Of a stretch of 7,556 nucleotides of DNA, positions 5,111-7,556 are shown one piece after another. Below the pieces are notes generated by a model that saw nothing but the letters and a program-made list of their open reading frames with translations, did no database searches and was not told the DNA's origin. Position 1 is the stretch's first letter; the number at the start of each line of letters is the position of its first letter. The stretch comes from Bacillota bacterium. GTDB lineage: Bacteria; Bacillota_A; Clostridia; Lachnospirales; Lachnospiraceae. Position numbers and translations under genes: made by a program. Where the stretch lies: contig JAEZSL010000027.1 of NCBI GenBank assembly GCA_023443925.1, positions 1 through 7,556 on the forward strand. The letters are read 5' to 3'.

Positions 5111-7420
5111 CTACTTCTTCCACTGTATAATAGCTTTAAATAGATCTCCATCCAGCTGGATATAAAATTTACCGTCCTGTAATTCCACGAAATTCTTCAC
5201 AATGGCAAGACCAAGACCGGAACCTTCCGTATTTCGCGACTCATCGCCTCTTACGAATCTCTCGGTAATCTCTTCTGTATTGAGATTAAGTTCTGCGGCT
5301 GATATATTTTTCAAACTTACGGTTACTTCCTTATCATCTGTCTGGATTTCAATATAAGCTCTGGTACCAGGTAATGCATATTTGACAATATTAATGATGA
5401 GGTTTTCAAAAATGCGGTAAGTTTTCTCACTGTCCAGCTTCAAAATTACTTTTTCAGTCTGGAATTGGTTTCGGAATTCTATATTCGCTTCTTTTATTTT
5501 ATCCGACAGTTCAAGTTGTACCTGCTTAATCAAAGAGGCCAAATCTACATCCACCAGATTCAGGGTAACATTATTGCTGGTAGCCTTGCTGATTTCAAAT
5601 AAATCTTCAATCAGCTTCTTTAATCTCAAAGATTTATTATCCAGCGTTTCAATATAGGAGTTTCTTTCTTCTTCGGTTATATTATCCTCTTTTAAAAGAT
5701 TAATGTAGGTTATAATAGCCGTTAAAGGAGTTTTTAAGTCATGGGATACATTGGTGATTAATTCGGTTTTCATCTTCTGGCTTTTAGTCTCTTCTTCTAC
5801 TGCCCGTTTAAATCCAAACCGTATTTTAGTAAGTTCCTCTTTCAGCGGATTAAATATGCCAAGGTCCTCCTCCACGGCTACCTCCAGATTTCCTTCCGCC
5901 ATACTGCTGGTGGCGTTCAGAAGAATAGCATATTTACCCTTAATATCAGCCAGATATTTTTTCATGATAAAAAACAGGATTATGGTATAGGGTATTAATA
6001 CTGCAACCCCGGCTAACCAAATGCTGCATAACAGCATCAGTATAACAAAGTTAACAGCCAGTATTTTTATAATAGCTTTATTAGAAGCATCCGTTAAATC
6101 AATATCGGCAAGGGAGGCAAACAGCTTCTTTAAGTTATGAAAAACCCATCTAAGAAGCCTGCCGGTGAGAGTCCTTTCTTTTAAATAATCCTTAACTCCC
6201 AGAGTAAATACGGAATGAAGGGACAATACGAAAATAAACCAAATTAGAAATATGAACATCCAGACTAAATAATTTACTCCGTAATCCAGTACCCTCTCCA
6301 GCCAATCCGGTATGATGGAATACTCCGTGAAGCCAAGAAAATTACCTGATATGGTTTCCATAGCCATGGAACTTAACTCTCCGGTACAGTTTAGAACAGC
6401 TGCGAATCCAAACAAGCCGAGTTCCAAAGGCAGTTTTCCCTCAATGCCTTTCCCCAGTGCCCAGGTCTTTTTAAAGGGCAATATAAGGGCTAAGGCAGTA
6501 ACGGCAACCAGTGAAATTAAAAATGCATACTGAAACCCTCCGTTTTTAAAAGCCCAGTACTCTCTCCACTGGTAGTTTGTATCCGGATCCTGTCCCAAAG
6601 GGATATAAAAACCGGCCGGTTTTGCTGCATATATGATAGTGACATCCGAGGGAGCTTTAATCAGATTATAATACTGAACCCAGGTACTGTTATTCAGTTC
6701 GGACCGCAGTAAATCCTTTGTTAATTCCAGTGTCCCGTATTCTGCTTTTTTACTTTCTTCCAGCCCATAAAACACTGGTATGTTTACATTTCCTTTCATA
6801 TCATATTCAAAAACTCCATAGAAGGAATACCCAGCTTTTACCTTTTGTGTCTCCTCTGTATTTTCAGTAATGGCATTAAGAGGAGTTACTGTATTGGTTA
6901 ATGTATTACCGGTTTTATGGTCAATAATATAATACTCCAGACTAAAGTTTCCGATAGATCCTGTAAAAAAAGCATTATGCCAGCTGTTTAAAACCTCGTC
7001 AAAGTTACTAATAAAATTCTGACGGTCGTCATATACATCATAACCGTAATTATTCTGGCTGTCGTTCTCATACTCATTTTCATTAATATCTTCAGTAACC
7101 TTATCATTGCTATCCGTCAGACCACCAAGATAAATATCTCTCGGAGCCATATCTGTCTTACTGTTCTGTTCCATTATATCCCAGTACAAACTATAATTCC
7201 CCTGGTATAAACGATTTATGAATTCCTCTTTATAACTTTCTATTATTTCACTTTTACTAATCTCATCCTGACCTTTCACTTTTTCCATCAGATGATCAGC
7301 ACCCTTTAAATAAACCGGATAAAATGCGATTACCCCTACTGCTAATACCGATAAAAGCAACAAGCTTATCAGTATTCCGGTTACTCCAGGTATTTTATTG
7401 TTTTTCGATTTTGTATCCAA
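5111..7420 (-). CDS. Membrane sensor histidine kinase of a two-component system
   Basis: A 769-residue sensor that should autophosphorylate on His and pass phosphate to the response regulator encoded just upstream. Order: membrane segment at about 12-34; a long extracytoplasmic part (about 35-295) with an acidic, Asn-rich stretch (104-134); then several hydrophobic segments near 297-315, 333-346, 383-408, 451-468 and 470-487; a HAMP-like linker (about 488-545); HisKA with NVSHDLKTPL (H560); and a HATPase_c domain with N-box FENLIINIVKY (671-681) and G2 GSGLGL (733-738). The usual D-x-G-x-G of the G1 box is replaced by KNISAAEL (704-711); similar divergence is common in clostridial kinases carrying the ERFVRGDESRNTEGSG stretch. 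The start is TTG, with AAAGGTGG about 9 nt upstream; an in-frame stop lies just before it and the next Met (residue 45) would lose the first membrane segment. It overlaps the regulator gene by 26 bp. Signal unknown. Confidence 0.93.
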   Translation of the reverse strand: MDTKSKNNKIPGVTGILISLLLLSVLAVGVIAFYPVYLKGADHLMEKVKGQDEISKSEIIESYKEEFINRLYQGNYSLYWDIMEQNSKTDMAPRDIYLGGLTDSNDKVTEDINENEYENDSQNNYGYDVYDDRQNFISNFDEVLNSWHNAFFTGSIGNFSLEYYIIDHKTGNTLTNTVTPLNAITENTEETQKVKAGYSFYGVFEYDMKGNVNIPVFYGLEESKKAEYGTLELTKDLLRSELNNSTWVQYYNLIKAPSDVTIIYAAKPAGFYIPLGQDPDTNYQWREYWAFKNGGFQYAFLISLVAVTALALILPFKKTWALGKGIEGKLPLELGLFGFAAVLNCTGELSSMAMETISGNFLGFTEYSIIPDWLERVLDYGVNYLVWMFIFLIWFIFVLSLHSVFTLGVKDYLKERTLTGRLLRWVFHNLKKLFASLADIDLTDASNKAIIKILAVNFVILMLLCSIWLAGVAVLIPYTIILFFIMKKYLADIKGKYAILLNATSSMAEGNLEVAVEEDLGIFNPLKEELTKIRFGFKRAVEEETKSQKMKTELITNVSHDLKTPLTAIITYINLLKEDNITEEERNSYIETLDNKSLRLKKLIEDLFEISKATSNNVTLNLVDVDLASLIKQVQLELSDKIKEANIEFRNQFQTEKVILKLDSEKTYRIFENLIINIVKYALPGTRAYIEIQTDDKEVTVSLKNISAAELNLNTEEITERFVRGDESRNTEGSGLGLAIVKNFVELQDGKFYIQLDGDLFKAIIQWKK

Positions 7421-7556
7421 CGCCCCACACCACCTTTATATATTTTGGGTTTTTCGTATTTATTTCAATTTTTTCACGGATATTACGGATATGGACCATA
7501 ATGGTATCCGTGGTAACCGCCCTTTCATTCCACACTTTTTCATAGATTTCCTCCGC
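7395..7556 (-). CDS. OmpR/PhoB-type response regulator (partial, C-terminal 53 residues)
   Basis: The frame is open from the right edge to TAA at 7395-7397. The visible part is the end of a winged-helix DNA-binding domain: EEIYEKVWNE, then VTTDTIMVHIRNIREKIE, which matches the recognition helix (V-x-x-H-I-x-x-I-R-x-K-I-E), then YIKVVWGVGYKIEK, the terminal beta-hairpin with the family's hallmark G-x-G-Y. The receiver domain lies outside the window. Its last 26 bp overlap the start of the histidine kinase gene in another frame, which makes the two a cognate, translationally coupled pair. Target genes cannot be told from here. Confidence 0.92.
   Translation of the reverse strand, partial: AEEIYEKVWNERAVTTDTIMVHIRNIREKIEINTKNPKYIKVVWGVGYKIEKQ

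Overview
The window reads as chromosomal DNA of a low-to-moderate GC Firmicute, most likely a Clostridia or Lachnospiraceae-type anaerobe. This is inferred from A/T-rich spacers, near-consensus sigma-A promoters, GGAG-type ribosome sites, U-tailed terminators and protein styles; no rRNA or tRNA fixes the taxon. Every supportable gene lies on the minus strand, so transcription runs from high to low coordinates.

Layout in transcription order. (1) 7556-5111: the C-terminal end of an OmpR/PhoB-type response regulator (cut by the window edge) overlaps by 26 bp a 769-residue multi-membrane-segment sensor histidine kinase with a TTG start; a strong terminator (5054-5102) closes the pair. (2) 5030-2977: a consensus-like promoter with inverted repeats around its -10 drives a MarR-family regulator followed 44 bp later by a MATE multidrug efflux pump, a classic repressor-plus-pump operon. 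(3) 2976-2242: a 735-bp stretch with no clear conventional gene but densely structured. It has a near-perfect sigma-A promoter (TTGACA, 17 bp, TATTAT), about 300 nt whose arms pair into a multi-branched fold, a 12-codon ORF with a good Shine-Dalgarno, an intrinsic terminator, and a second large hairpin with a U-tract. (4) 2241-1: an ABC exporter operon of one ATPase and two ABC-2 (DUF990/PF06182-like) permeases. The second permease overlaps the first by 4 bp and runs off the left edge.

Together this is an envelope, efflux and sensing neighbourhood: a two-component system, a drug-responsive repressor with its MATE pump, and a heteromeric ABC exporter. Substrates cannot be read from sequence. 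The least explained element is the promoter-RNA-terminator unit at about 2552-2886. It could be a free-standing small RNA or the attenuated leader of the ABC exporter operon downstream.
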